From positions 3,630,501 to 3,694,500 of the forward strand of contig NC_081331.1 in assembly GCF_022539665.2 (NCBI RefSeq): a stretch of 64,000 nucleotides of DNA. Direction: 5' to 3'. This document shows, piece by piece, positions 13,501 to 58,700 of the stretch. Position numbers and translations under genes: made by a program. Under the pieces are notes generated by a model, which saw only the letters and a list, made by a program, of their open reading frames with translations, was not told the DNA's origin and ran no database searches. Source of the DNA: Daphnia carinata. Lineage: Eukaryota; Arthropoda; Branchiopoda; Diplostraca; Daphniidae. Within the stretch, counting starts at the first letter, position 1. Each line of letters begins with the position of its first letter.

Positions 13501-15999
13501 ATAAAAAAAAAAATAAAGAGTCGTAGTTCTTTTTCTTGTTCTATCGCCCAAAGAAAAAAAATAAAATAAAGGAAAAGTCGGGACAAAACAATAGGGTCTG
13601 GTAAAACGTAAAATCTTTTCAAGTCAATCTCTTACACTCTCTTGGTGTTGGCTAGCAGCGAGAGACCTGCGAGATTGAGGCGAAGAAAGATACTGTCTAG
13701 CGTGTGTGAGGCTCTGATAGGAAGAGCTCGCGCCGGATCGTTTGTTCGCCCGCCCGCTCCGTCTCTCCTGTGTGTGGCTGTTATTGTGTGGGCCGGCGCA
13801 TCTTTAATCTTTTATCAAACACACACGGGAAAAGGCAATCGTTTTTCTTTTTTTTTTTTTTTTTTAATTTAATATTGCATCGAAAAATCCTTCAAATAAA
13901 AGAAGTGTGTGAATCGCTTTTCTGCTGACGTAATGCAATGTCTTTTCATCCCGATGGTATAGGGAAATGATTTCCAATTTTCTTCTTTCTTTTGAGGGCA
14001 CAGAACAAACTGAACCCCACACTGGTGATTGGACGTGTGTTGCCTTACATTCGGGTAGACGACGTCTTTGTTCTTTTCTTTTTATTTAGCCTGCCAAAGT
14101 CCGCAAACGAGACAACCGAGACTCAACACGCACGCACACACACATTGTTGTGTGTCGAGTGTTGTCGGGTGTTTAGTTCTGATCGACTTACGGTTCAATT
14201 TTCTTGCTGACAATTCGAGAAACTGTTTGACCGCGTCGATATTCCGTAGTTGGTATTGAATTAAAAGAGTCAGAAGAGAACAAAACAACGAAATCTTTTG
14301 ACACAACTTACACGGACACACAAAAACGCAACAAGAAGCGGCGACTGAATTTGGTGTCATCTTATCTTAAATCCTTTTTATTTTTCTTTTGACTGAAGAA
14401 AACAAAACAAGATTTTGTAATTTTTTTCCATAAAAAAAAAAAAATAAATAACACGCACAAGTGTACATGGACGCAGGGGGCTCCTCGTCGGCGCCATAAG
14501 AAACCGCGTTCGTTTGCTGTCTGTTTGCTGTCTGCGCGTATTATGCGCGCAGTGATTATAATATATCCGAAATGCAATCGAGTCATTATTATTGCAGCAG
14601 TGGCGACGGTTTCACTTAACGACAGACCAGCCAACTCGGCGGTAATCAAATACCTCGCCCGCTGGTTAGTTCGGCATTCACGCCCATCGCTGATCTCTCC
14701 AATCCATTTCTCTTTTGCTATCCCCCCTCCGCTACTTGTTGTTGATGACGTGATCCTCTTGGAGTAGAAAAAAAAAAAAATAATAAGAGTTCAAAAAGAA
14801 CTGGAGCTGCTGACACAACGAACAGGAGAAAATGAAATAAAAGAACTCGATCAAAACAACTGGCCCGGGCTTCCCTACGCCACAAGTCGATTGTTCAGCG
14901 TTTAAACAATAGTGTTTTAAAATCTGACCAAAATTCAGTTGATGATTGGGAATAGCTGCGATGCTGCACGAGTAAAGGATTTCATTTAAAGCCCTAAAAC
15001 TATTAGGATAAAGAAAAAAGAAAAAAGCAATCGGAAGGTGAGGGTAAAGGCCGTGGTTGATTTGTCCTCGGATAGAAAACAAATAAGGATGCCTAGCGCT
15101 GAATATCAGCAGGAGGAATCAGAGAATCAAGACGTCCTTAAGATAACCGGTCGAGTCGATGACTCGTTCGTTCGTGCCGCCAAACACCAAAAAGGGTCTT
15201 CCATCAGTGGCCCGTTTGCGGAAGGCCAACTAACAAGGCAAACACAAAATATGCATTACAACAAAAACCAAATGAAATAGAAAAAAAAAAAGAAGACAAA
15301 CGAGTCAATAGAAATGAAAGAACGTACAAAAAAAAAAAAAAAAAGAAGAGGAAGGGTGCTGTTTTTACGTAAGAGAAAAAAAAAGAAACAGGGAGAAAAA
15401 ACAAGTGGCAACGTCGGAATTTTGCGCCACCACAACTCTTTCTTTTTTTTTTTTTTTTTTTTTCCTTTAATTTTATTTCTTTTCTCCTTTTTTAATCGGC
15501 AAGACAGCACGACTGTAGCTGCTGGGTGCTGCTGCCGCCGCCGCCGCAGCAGTTGGATGTTATACGGGGGCCGTTGCTGAAAGAAAACAACAAACCTTTC
15601 TACCCTGTCGGGCCGAGTGGAAGGTAACCAACGTGATTACGTCTCTCTGCCTCTCTCTCCGACGTTGTGCTCTCACATCTCGCAAAATCATTTGCATCCG
15701 ATTCGTTTGATTTTCACGTTTCCAATCGTTTTCGAAAGTGACGCGTTTTTTTTGCTTGATTTATTTGTCTGCGTCGTTCGAGTTCTGCCAGATCGTGTCG
15801 AACCCGAGAACTCGACCTCAACGAAAGCAGACCCACACTCTCTCCTTTTTATTTGTCGCTTTTCAATTTGACATCCGTCGCGTCTCGTTCGTTTGCCACG
15901 CCGAATCGTTTAACGGCTTATAATGTCCCTGCGTTCCCTAGTGTCGTGCAAAGTGTCACCCGAATCACGTTGAACGCCAGAAAGTCCAGATCAGAACGA

Positions 16000-16292
16000 C
16001 GATTCGATCAGTACAGTCATTCGAATCTTATTGCCCTCAACAAGTTGTGGAACCTGATCGTGTTACGGCCGAGAATGGCTCACCCGACGCTTGTTAAGCA
16101 ATCCCCTATTGGAAATAAAGCCTTGATTTTGCATTGAGAGGATTTGTTTGGGATTCGTGTTTGCCTCGGTGAATGAACATTCAGTGCATCTGCTAAACGT
16201 TAGTGTGCCTACAATCAAATGTTAGTGTGGACATCAGATACGTCAGGTGGATTACGACATATCTGAGCTACAAACCATCAGCGTTGACATTG
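16000..16292 (+). other. Candidate non-coding first exon of ci
   Basis: The stretch of roughly 15.6-16.29 kb is free of long homopolymers and ends in ACATTG|GTAAGT, a near-perfect donor at 16293. The next good acceptor downstream is at 18900, just before the ci start codon. Initiator-like TCAGT sequences lie near 16007 and 16179. The 5' boundary given here is arbitrary. No coding frame resembling a known protein is present, so an untranslated leader exon is the simplest reading. Confidence 0.3.
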
Positions 16293-18738
16293 GTAAGTTG
16301 ATTCATTTCAAAAACCTTTTACTCGAGCCTTTATCACCATTCAGCTGTTAGGCAAATTGATTGAATGCTAGGGTTTGTATTGTTTTTTACACTAGTCTCG
16401 AATCTATAACTTGATCTTCAGGGGGGCGTTTTCTTTTTAGAAAACCCAATTCAATTTTAAGTGTTTCAATCGAATGGCGTCGCAATAGAGTTGTCCCATC
16501 ATTTATCCTTTAACGGTACAGGATCCTCCCCCCCTTTAATTTCCTCTCTGTTTCAGCCTGTCTGCGCTCTCTCGTCAGCTGCGACTATAAGACGCCCTCG
16601 TAGCACCTGTTAAAAAAAAAACTGCCGTAATTAATATATACTTTTGTTCCTAATGGCGCTAGTACCTATAGATATGGTAACAGGGGTCTGATGCGGTCAT
16701 AACGTTGACCGCAAACTTCTGTACATGAACGACGGTTTTGAACAAGAAAAAAAAAAGGGGGAAAAACCACGACGAAACAAAATGATTATGAAGTGACAAG
16801 GCCATACCGCAGTTGCTTCCGGCCCTGCCTTAACGTTAGTCCATGTGGTGGCGACAATGGCCATTTCTTTCAGCAATTGGTCAATGGAAATAAAAAAAAA
16901 AAACTATATGTAGTTGTTCCGGCTTTATTTTTTTTTTTTTTAGATGCAAGCCTTTTCACTAATTGTTTGGAGAGAAAGAATCTCGAATGAATCTAATTTG
17001 AGTTCGGATTGGGTGGAACGAGTACGCAAGTTACCAAAAATGATTCTATGCGTTTTGTTTTTTTTAGTGTATACCTGTGTCGTATATTGTCATGGGAAAA
17101 AATGCACCAAGCTAGCGGTAAATAACGAAATACGAGCCAATGATATCGTGACGCGCTCAGCACTTGATTTTAAATTAGCAGAAAAGAAATAAAAAAAAAT
17201 CACTGGTTAGTTGGTCAACTGTTTTGTTTTTTTTGTTTTTTTTCGATTGTTTTCTCAAGTATACCTTTTCCTTCCCACCTCTTCTGTTCAGAGCCACGTC
17301 GATTCGCTCCCATCCCAACGAAAACCGCAATTTTCTTATAGCAGTGACGAAAGCTTTCCGTTGTCTCTTTGGTGTCATTCTTAGTTCTTTTTTTTCTCTA
17401 TCCCCGTTTTTCTTTTAATATTTTACAACCCGTGGAATGATGCGTATACTACATCAGACAATCGACGCACCTTCTTCTATTTACTTAAATACATTACGGT
17501 ATTATTTATATGCGCAGTATCCTTTTCCTTATGTCTTGAAATTCGCTTGATTAACGACATTGTAGCACTCTTTTTTTTTTCTTTTTCATTTTTACTTAGT
17601 CCACTTTTCTTCAATGGCTTTTTGCTTAATGTCTTTCTTTTTCGGAGAGGGGGGGGGGTTAATTCCACTCAGGAACAAAAAGGTGAAAGACTTAAGGCCA
17701 TTTGAAAAGTCCAAATGGATTGAAAAAAAAAAAAAAGTGCCACTATGTTCTCCGCCCTTCACTTATTTTTTTGCAACCCCTTTCTTCTCTTGACCCGACT
17801 GCATATCAAACGTTCTTTCATTTTCGTCTTTGGCAGTTCATTTATCAAAGAGTGAGAAAGACTTGTGTGTCCTTTTTGCTGACTTGACTAGCCTCTTCCG
17901 CTTCCATTCTGCTTGCCAAAAAAAGAAACACACCGGATTAAGGAATAGAAAAAGAGGAGGAGGTTAAACACAGGAACATCTTAAGGGAAAAAAAAATGCA
18001 AAGTACTACATGTCTAGTACGCACGCAGTCACAAGTGGTCTTAATAATACGAGCGGTGAGTGTCTAACTGAAGATTCTGCTGCCAAGAGTTCCAAGATGG
18101 CGAGAAAATGAATGTCTTGTCAGTGTCAAAAAAATCAGCTCGGCCAACAGGAAAGTGGGAGGGACAGATGGACGATATATATATTTGATTTCCTAAAATG
18201 TTTCACCCTTTTTCCGGCGTGGCTTATAGGGGGAATTTGGCCTTGCCGGACGCACATTCGCAGATTTCCTAAAAGCAACACATTTTTTGGCGACTTAACA
18301 AATGTTTTTTAGCGTATCCGGTTACGAATGCCAATAGTAAAAAGATTTCATTGCAAATTTTAACACGAGTGGTAGTAGCCTTAAACAGTAAAAGTTAGCG
18401 AAAGAAACGAATCGAATTGAAGGTGGACCAACAGGAAAACGTACTGAAGTCTATTAGGCAAGGAATCATAAAGGCACTTTCATGTGTTTGATAAAGATCG
18501 ACAATCTTCGAAGGTGCAGCGCTTATCGACATTTTCTTTTCTTTTTTTTTTTTTTTTTTTTTTTTTTATCTTTCTCGTTTTTTAGAAGCCAAATCATTTG
18601 TTCGCCTATAAGTCATAGAGCGTTCCAAAAAAACTAAAAGGGAAAACCATTTATGCAATTGGTTATTACATAGACTGCGGTGTATAATGGCGCAGATTTG
18701 CTGCGTAGCGTTTGACTTCGTACAGCATGTCAATTTTT

Positions 18739-18742
<4 letters not shown>

Positions 18743-18770
<28 letters not shown>
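18743..18770 (+). repeat. (TC)14 microsatellite
   Basis: Uninterrupted TC dinucleotides about 130 nt upstream of the probable acceptor at 18900. Confidence 0.9.
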
Positions 18771-18773
<3 letters not shown>

Positions 18774-18900
18774 TTTCATAATAAATTTATTCCTCTCTCT
18801 ACGACCATTCCCCTTTCCACAAAAGAAAAAGTTGTTGAACACGTCTCATCCTTTTTTTTTTGTTCGTGCATCTTCAATTTTTTTTTTTTTTTCTGGGCAG

Positions 18901-19129
18901 GTATCGCCTGTTCGTGCGCAAAGAGAAAGACAGCACAAACCCGAACAGATCTTGGATTACGTTTGGGGGCCCATCAGAGTGGCATCGTTTGCGTTTACCC
19001 TTCGCCGCGTGAGAATCTACGGAAAAGGAGGTGGATACCATGCCGACATAAGCAACTAGCAGCAACGTTGATTTCATCAAGCCGCTAGAAAAAGTCTCGG
19101 TTTTCTACCACACTGCCAGATCTTTCATC
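18901..19129 (+). other. ci: Probable 5' UTR part of ci exon carrying the start codon
   Basis: A long T tract ending in TTCTGGGCAG at 18900 is a convincing splice acceptor. From 18901 the sequence becomes balanced in base composition up to the ATG at 19130, unlike the homopolymer-rich DNA around it. If the acceptor is used, this is an untranslated segment containing a three-codon upstream frame, which could lower translation from the main start. This is inference from splice signals only. Confidence 0.45.
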
Positions 19130-53572
<34,443 letters not shown>

Positions 53573-53894
53573 TAGAGTACCAATAGTAGAGACATTCTTG
53601 TAGTAATTGCTATCGTGTGCTCTGCTTCTTTTTCTTTGAGTGAATTCTAGTGCAATAAGCTGGGAAAACCGCATTGATCAGACGTGACAAAACAAATATC
53701 CCGTTAGCTCCGTATAACAAAAAACTGCGTGTGAAGATCTCGCCTTAACTTCTTATTGTTTTTGTTTCGTTTTTTTTTGTTTGCACTTATATTATCACCT
53801 TCTTATCATAATCTGAAAATTTTTGTACATTAGTTACGTTTCGCGAAGAAATATCGTGCATGTATATCGAGTGCCAAATAGCAGAAAAAGAAAA

Positions 53895-53960
53895 CAAAAA
53901 CAAAAAAAACAAAAAAAACAAAAAAAACAAAAAAAACAAAAAAAAACAAAAAAAAAAAAA
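53895..53960 (+). repeat. Period-9 C-A8 repeat in ci 3' UTR
   Basis: Single C residues occur at 53895, 53901, 53910, 53919, 53928, 53937 and 53947, separated by A runs. The spacing is exactly nine bases over most of the tract. Confidence 0.8.
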
Positions 53961-54367
53961 AGAAGGAAAACGTAAAAACTTGGCCGTCATATTGTACTGA
54001 ATGATCACCTGCCTTACTTTTACAGCTGTTGCGCTCCCATTTTCCGTGGGACAAGTGTTTGTTGGGGAGGAGGACGGTTTGTGTTTGCCTGCCTTTTGAG
54101 TGTCCTTATTTCTTATATCTGTTTGAATAATATTTCTTGTGATACTGCCTTATTTTGAATTTATGTGTTAGCTCCATCAATCATATCTCTGGTGCCTTGA
54201 CAGCTTATGATTTGCTGCAGTGCCATATCAGAGTGTCTTGGTACTTGTATAACAAAATGCCCATCATCATATTTTTTTGAATGATAAAAGTTTCTTCATG
54301 TGGTATGGCCTTAATGGCAGCCTATGAATTGTGCTTTCGGGTACTTGAAAATTGTACTTACATGTCC

Positions 54368-54378
54368 AATAAAATAAA
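54368..54378 (+). terminator. Tandem polyadenylation signal for ci
   Basis: Two overlapping AATAAA hexamers (54368-54373 and 54373-54378) lie about 800 nt after the ci stop codon and are followed by a TG-rich downstream element (CTGTTGAAAGAATGTC). They sit only 60 nt from the stop codon of the oppositely oriented LYRM7 gene. Confidence 0.65.
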
Positions 54379-54437
54379 CTGTACGCCTGTTGAAAGAATG
54401 TCTATTTGTCAATTAATATACTAATATACATTACAAA

Positions 54438-55086
54438 TCATCCTCTATAAGGAGTGTTGTTGTACATGAAGGTATCTTTTGTTATGTGGAGCCCTAAATT
54501 AAACAAAATAATCTATCTGTCAAACAAAGCATTTGTATGTAATAATCTAAAAACATAACTTACTGAAAGTGTTCTCAGCAACGGGACTTGCTTGCACCAC
54601 ACTTGTCCTCAAAATTTCTTCAGCTTGGTTACCAAATTTGATTAACTAGACCAAAACAGAATTTAGCTGCTGCGAGTATCATGTTGAACAATGAACCCTT
54701 ACTTCCATAATAGTTTCTTGGTTTGATATTTTTTGATATTTTCGGAATTCAGAATTGATTTTGAGTCGTGCAGCTAAGAAAAGTAGATAGGGTCGTAATT
54801 AGTATGATAAGATATCATACTTCAAACTTTTAATCCAAAACTTACCATCCATTGCAGCTTCATCGTTCGTAAACACTTTCAAACGAGTTCGATGAAGACA
54901 TCGAAAACATTTTAGAACCTAGGAAATTCAGACCAAATAAATTTTATTTAAAACTAGAAAATGTTGTACAAAAATATATAAGCAAAGAAGAAAGAAAAAC
55001 AAAATGCAACAACCAACAAACAAAAAGAAACTAAAGAAATAGTCTTTTCTTTGTTTATTTACCTCGGCTCGAAGGGGGGCGGCCAT
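54438..55086 (-). CDS. LYRM7: LYRM7/Mzm1-like complex III assembly factor (5 exons)
   Basis: This LYR-motif protein family acts in the mitochondrial matrix, holding the Rieske iron-sulfur subunit before insertion into respiratory complex III. Minus-strand exons: 55063-55086, 54846-54918, 54703-54773, 54564-54645, 54438-54493. All introns are GT-AG and phases match (0,1,0,1), giving 306 nt and 101 aa; human LYRM7 has about 104. Diagnostic segments are CLHRTRLKVFTND (the LYR-like core), ARLKINSEFRKY, GNQAEEILRTSVVQ and NTFRLHITKD, each aligning in order with the human protein. Start: the ATG at 55086 gives a family-like N-terminus (MAAPLRAE) in good context; an in-frame ATG at 55119 would add 11 residues. 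The gene is tail-to-tail with ci and head-to-head with ADAM10. Confidence 0.9.
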
Positions 55087-55657
55087 GTTTGATTGCTGAC
55101 TTGTTTTACAGCAATGCAAATATACAATTTAAATCTAAAAGTTGAATATCATTATTAAATCAATAAATTTGCTTAAGAAACACACACAAAAATTCGATAA
55201 TTAATGAGCATTTGCTTTTCTTTCAATAAAAAAAGAATTAACTGAATCTGTTGAAGCATTCGTCAATCTGGCAACATAAGGTGGTATTGCCCATCCTACA
55301 ACAAGGAGAAAAGAGGGACATGGAAAAGAACAGAACAAAAGCGTTTTCAGTAATGGAGTAAGCAAGGAGAAGAGCGGAGTGTTGGGTCGCAAAAGGACTG
55401 GTGTTATTTTGGTGGTGGAAATATCGTTCATGTAGTTTATTATCGCCATTACGATACAGACAAAATCATTGGTGAATTATGATTTTACCCTGCGAGATTC
55501 TCCTGAATGTGGTGCCGTATAACTGTGGCTCGAAACCCAGTCTGCTACAGTACTCGCCCTTCTAGCTCATTTCATCTTTAAACAAAAATAAATATCTAGT
55601 GTTTTTTTCTGTGCCCAACTGCCTTCGGATTGTTCAAGCAAGCCACTGGAGAAAACC
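55087..55657. promoter_or_regulatory. Shared LYRM7/ADAM10 intergenic promoter region
   Basis: The start codons of LYRM7 (minus, 55086) and ADAM10 (plus, 55658) point away from each other, separated by 571 bp, so both promoters must lie here unless distal leader exons exist. No TATA box with convincing placement is visible for either gene. The interval also holds the weak 82-codon minus frame at 55201-55449. Confidence 0.5.
55201..55449 (-). CDS. Possible small open frame between LYRM7 and ADAM10
   Basis: An 82-codon frame starts MAIINYMNDIS. Its last 36 codons (GWAIPPYVARLTNAS...) follow a strong acceptor-like sequence (CTCCTTGTTGTAG) and could be a terminal exon instead. I do not recognise the product. 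The stop is TAA at 55201-55203. The middle of the frame is pyrimidine-rich and intron-like, so either only the 3' part is coding or the frame is accidental. It lies in the presumed shared promoter region. Confidence 0.22.
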   Translation of the reverse strand: MAIINYMNDISTTKITPVLLRPNTPLFSLLTPLLKTLLFCSFPCPSFLLVVGWAIPPYVARLTNASTDSVNSFFIERKANAH

Positions 55658-55718
55658 ATGCGTTTTCTGCTGTTACTAGTTTGCATTCATCTGGTCACAC
55701 AACTCGCCATCTCAGCCG
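55658..55718 (+). CDS. kuz: ADAM10 exon 1, signal peptide
   Basis: The first 20 codons, [20 protein letters not shown], form a textbook signal peptide: one Arg, a Leu-rich core and a small-residue end. The ATG lies in AAAACCATGC. The donor CCG|GTGAGT leaves phase 1, completed by GT at 57308 (Gly). A 1.6-kb intron follows. No alternative upstream in-frame start is evident. Confidence 0.88.
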
Positions 55719-58700
55719 GTGAGTCATTTCCATTGCTACATCGTCGGCTTCTTCTTGCAGGATGTTCACCTCGAGCAGAGGCCATGAAACATGTATCCAT
55801 TTGAAAACTAGTATTTCTCTCTTGACTAAAGTCCATTTTTCTGGTGTATTTGGGTGTTTCTTTGCACTGAAAACTGTAGCAATCGTCGCTCAAGTGGTTT
55901 TGACGGTAGGGGGACGACCCTTTGTTCCTTGGAAAGTCATGAAACATTAAGTACCCTGTACATTTTTTTTTGGTAGACTTTCCAACGTCATTATAAATGC
56001 CGTGTGCCAGCTTCAAGTTCAACGGACTGTGTCCCTACCATTTCCCGGTTTATTATCATCTATCACGGCTCGGTTCCCTCTCCTACCGATGGGTTGGCAT
56101 TAAAAGAGAAAACAAGCAAAAAGAAATAAAAAGTAGTAACGTAGTTTGCTATGTAATTTTTCATGAGTAGATTCGTTACTCTTATGCTTTTTGAATTCTA
56201 AGCAGAAAGTCGGGCTTTCTCGAACTGAGATGTAACGTCTTTCTCTCTTTCAACTAGACGTGATGATGACATGTTCTCGGTATATTGCGCCCTACCTGGA
56301 AACAGGAAGTGGTTGGCTTTACACACGCCATAATATTGTGGAAGCTTGATCCGCCATCCTCACTCGCTGACTTTCATTCTGATAAGTGGAACCCTCTGAA
56401 TGTCCACACCGGATGAGGAGCCTAAAAACCTGCTACCACACTACTGGAGCCACTATCTTTTGAATAGAATGGCGATCGCACATAAACAAAATCCGCCCCC
56501 TCAAAAGCCGGAGCGAAAGAGACAGGAAAGACAAAACCGGAAAAAGAAAGAAACGATTCTCTCTAATTTTGGCTTCCCTCTCTTGTTGTCGTTGTTTTGT
56601 TTTCTGCCAGTCGAGTGGAATGATACGACGAACCGAAACCCATTCGAGTTACGAGACGAGGTACCCCAAATTGTCGATGGCGGTTTTACGTTACGTTGAG
56701 CACCACCAATGTCCATCAATATTCGGAATTGGCTCAACGACTTTGTGTGTGCTCTCATTCCAGCTGGCATGGTAGTAGCAACAGCAGCTATTGGGTCCCG
56801 TATACCTTCGTCCTCTATTACACGCCACCCTCCCCGTGATGGCAATGATGTAGGAATTCCAATTAAAAGGTTAGGCGGATAGAAATGGTGCCATTTTTTT
56901 TTTGCATTTTCACAACCTACCACGAATCAGCAGTTTTCCCTTTCTTTCCGTTTCCCATCTTGCATCCAAAACGACGTCATTGAGAACGCGACGACGTGTT
57001 GTCCACAAGAGTGGATTTCTCCCATTATAATCCACGCACATTGCAAGCTGACGTGGAAATCGATTTGCCCTTATGAAATAAGAAAAAGAAAAAAAAAAAC
57101 TTCTGACTAGAAAAGCCTTGGCCCAATTTGGTCAACGTTGTTGTGCGTGGGTGAAATCCAACCAGTCCTTACCTTTTTGTTGTTGAAATATTCTCTGTGA
57201 AACCGTAAGGTTTGTCCACTGATGACGGCTGGATGATTTGAATTAGAACGAACGTGAATTTAGCAGAATGTTCTTTAATGCTCTATGTATGTCGATTGAA
57301 ATTCCAGGTACAAAAACGGGTAACCGGCTGAACGAGTACGTCCTCCACTACGAAACGCTGGATTACGATGCGGACGCGATTGCAGCCCAACACAATCGAA
57401 ATAGACGGAGCGCGGTAGGAGGAGAAGAAGAATCGTATCTTCGGCTTCATTTTCGCAGTCACGGGAAACCATTTCGTTTAAAACTGAAAAGGGACACATC
57501 CACGTTCAGTTCTGACGTCCAATTTGTATCTCATAAAGGCCACCCGCTGGACGTCGATACCTCGCACCTTTACGAAGGGCACCTCCAAGGTGAGAACCAC
57601 AAACCTTGTAGCTTCTCATTTTATAAGTCGAAAACGAGCATGCTGTGCAAACTTTCTGGCTATGTGTATAAATATCCAACATGCTTGCATGGTTGGCCAT
57701 GGCAGACTTGTTATACAATCGGAATGCTTAAATGAAAACCAGTTTTAGTAAATATAGTTGACCACAAGTTCCGTTTGATTCGAAATTCTCACGCGTTTTC
57801 ATAGCAATGGCAGCAACATTACGATATTTCCCATGTGGCCATAGAAGGATGTATTTTCTTTTTACGAGAGGCTTCTGCTGTTGCGTGATAGATGAAAGAA
57901 ATCAGTCTCGACTAATTGACTCACTAATGGTCTTTTCCATTCGATTCCCATAGGCGAACCAGAAAGCATGGTCTATGGATCGATCATTGATGGTATCTTC
58001 GATGGCAAAATCCATAGCCAAGATGGCGTCTTCTACGTTGAAAAGGCAACCAAATACTTTTCTGACAACAGCACAACTGCCAAGTTTCATCGTCGCAATC
58101 CATTTCACTCTATCATCTACAAGGAAGCGCACGTCGTCGATCCTTATGAACAACATCGCACAGGTATTTGGCTACGTTTGGCATGTTTCTATTTTCCTAC
58201 CGATTATCTGAAGCCAACAGGAATTTTTCACGCATGTGGATCAATGAGTTGCTACTGACAATACATACTCTCTTTGTTTCCTTCTCTGTCCTCCCTTTTG
58301 TGATCCCTAGGACATGTGGGCGGTTGCGGAGTGACAGATGAGGTGGCCGCTTGGATGGACGATATCCAGCACGGAGCAACTGACGAGGAAAAAGAAAACG
58401 AGAAAACCAACGAGATCAATACGAAAGACCAAATCTTTGTGCGTGAAGAGAGTCTGTACAAGAGAGACCAGCAAAATGAATGGAAAACGGCACATCCTCG
58501 ATCATCCGCTTGGTGGTACAAGTACAGCCATCAAGCCAACCAGCCGGATGCAGATCCATCTGATGGGGGACGTCGAGACAGGCGCTCAACTGTCAAAAGT
58601 CACATCAGCCGGACGACTTGCTCCCTTTTTATTCAGACAGATCCGCTTCTATGGCGACATTTCTACGAAGCTGAGAAACGTAACGCGGACAACACACGTA

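Larger units (their letters stand above)
1..15600. other. Region without a supported protein gene, 5' of ci
   Basis: Open frames here are short and dominated by Phe/Ser/Lys runs from T/A homopolymers. I see no recognisable domain or phase-consistent exon chain. The region holds simple repeats, the tRNA-like elements at 7.4-7.9 kb and the small hairpins at 10.36-10.51 and 14.53 kb. It is probably the intergenic or distal regulatory DNA of ci. Confidence 0.5.
53573..54400 (+). other. ci: ci 3' UTR
   Basis: Untranslated sequence follows the TAG stop. It includes a period-9 A/C repeat (about 53895-53960) and ends near overlapping AATAAA signals at 54368 and 54373, with a TG/T-rich stretch just after. 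No coding similarity is seen. The inferred length of about 830 nt rests on the poly(A) signals only. Confidence 0.65.
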
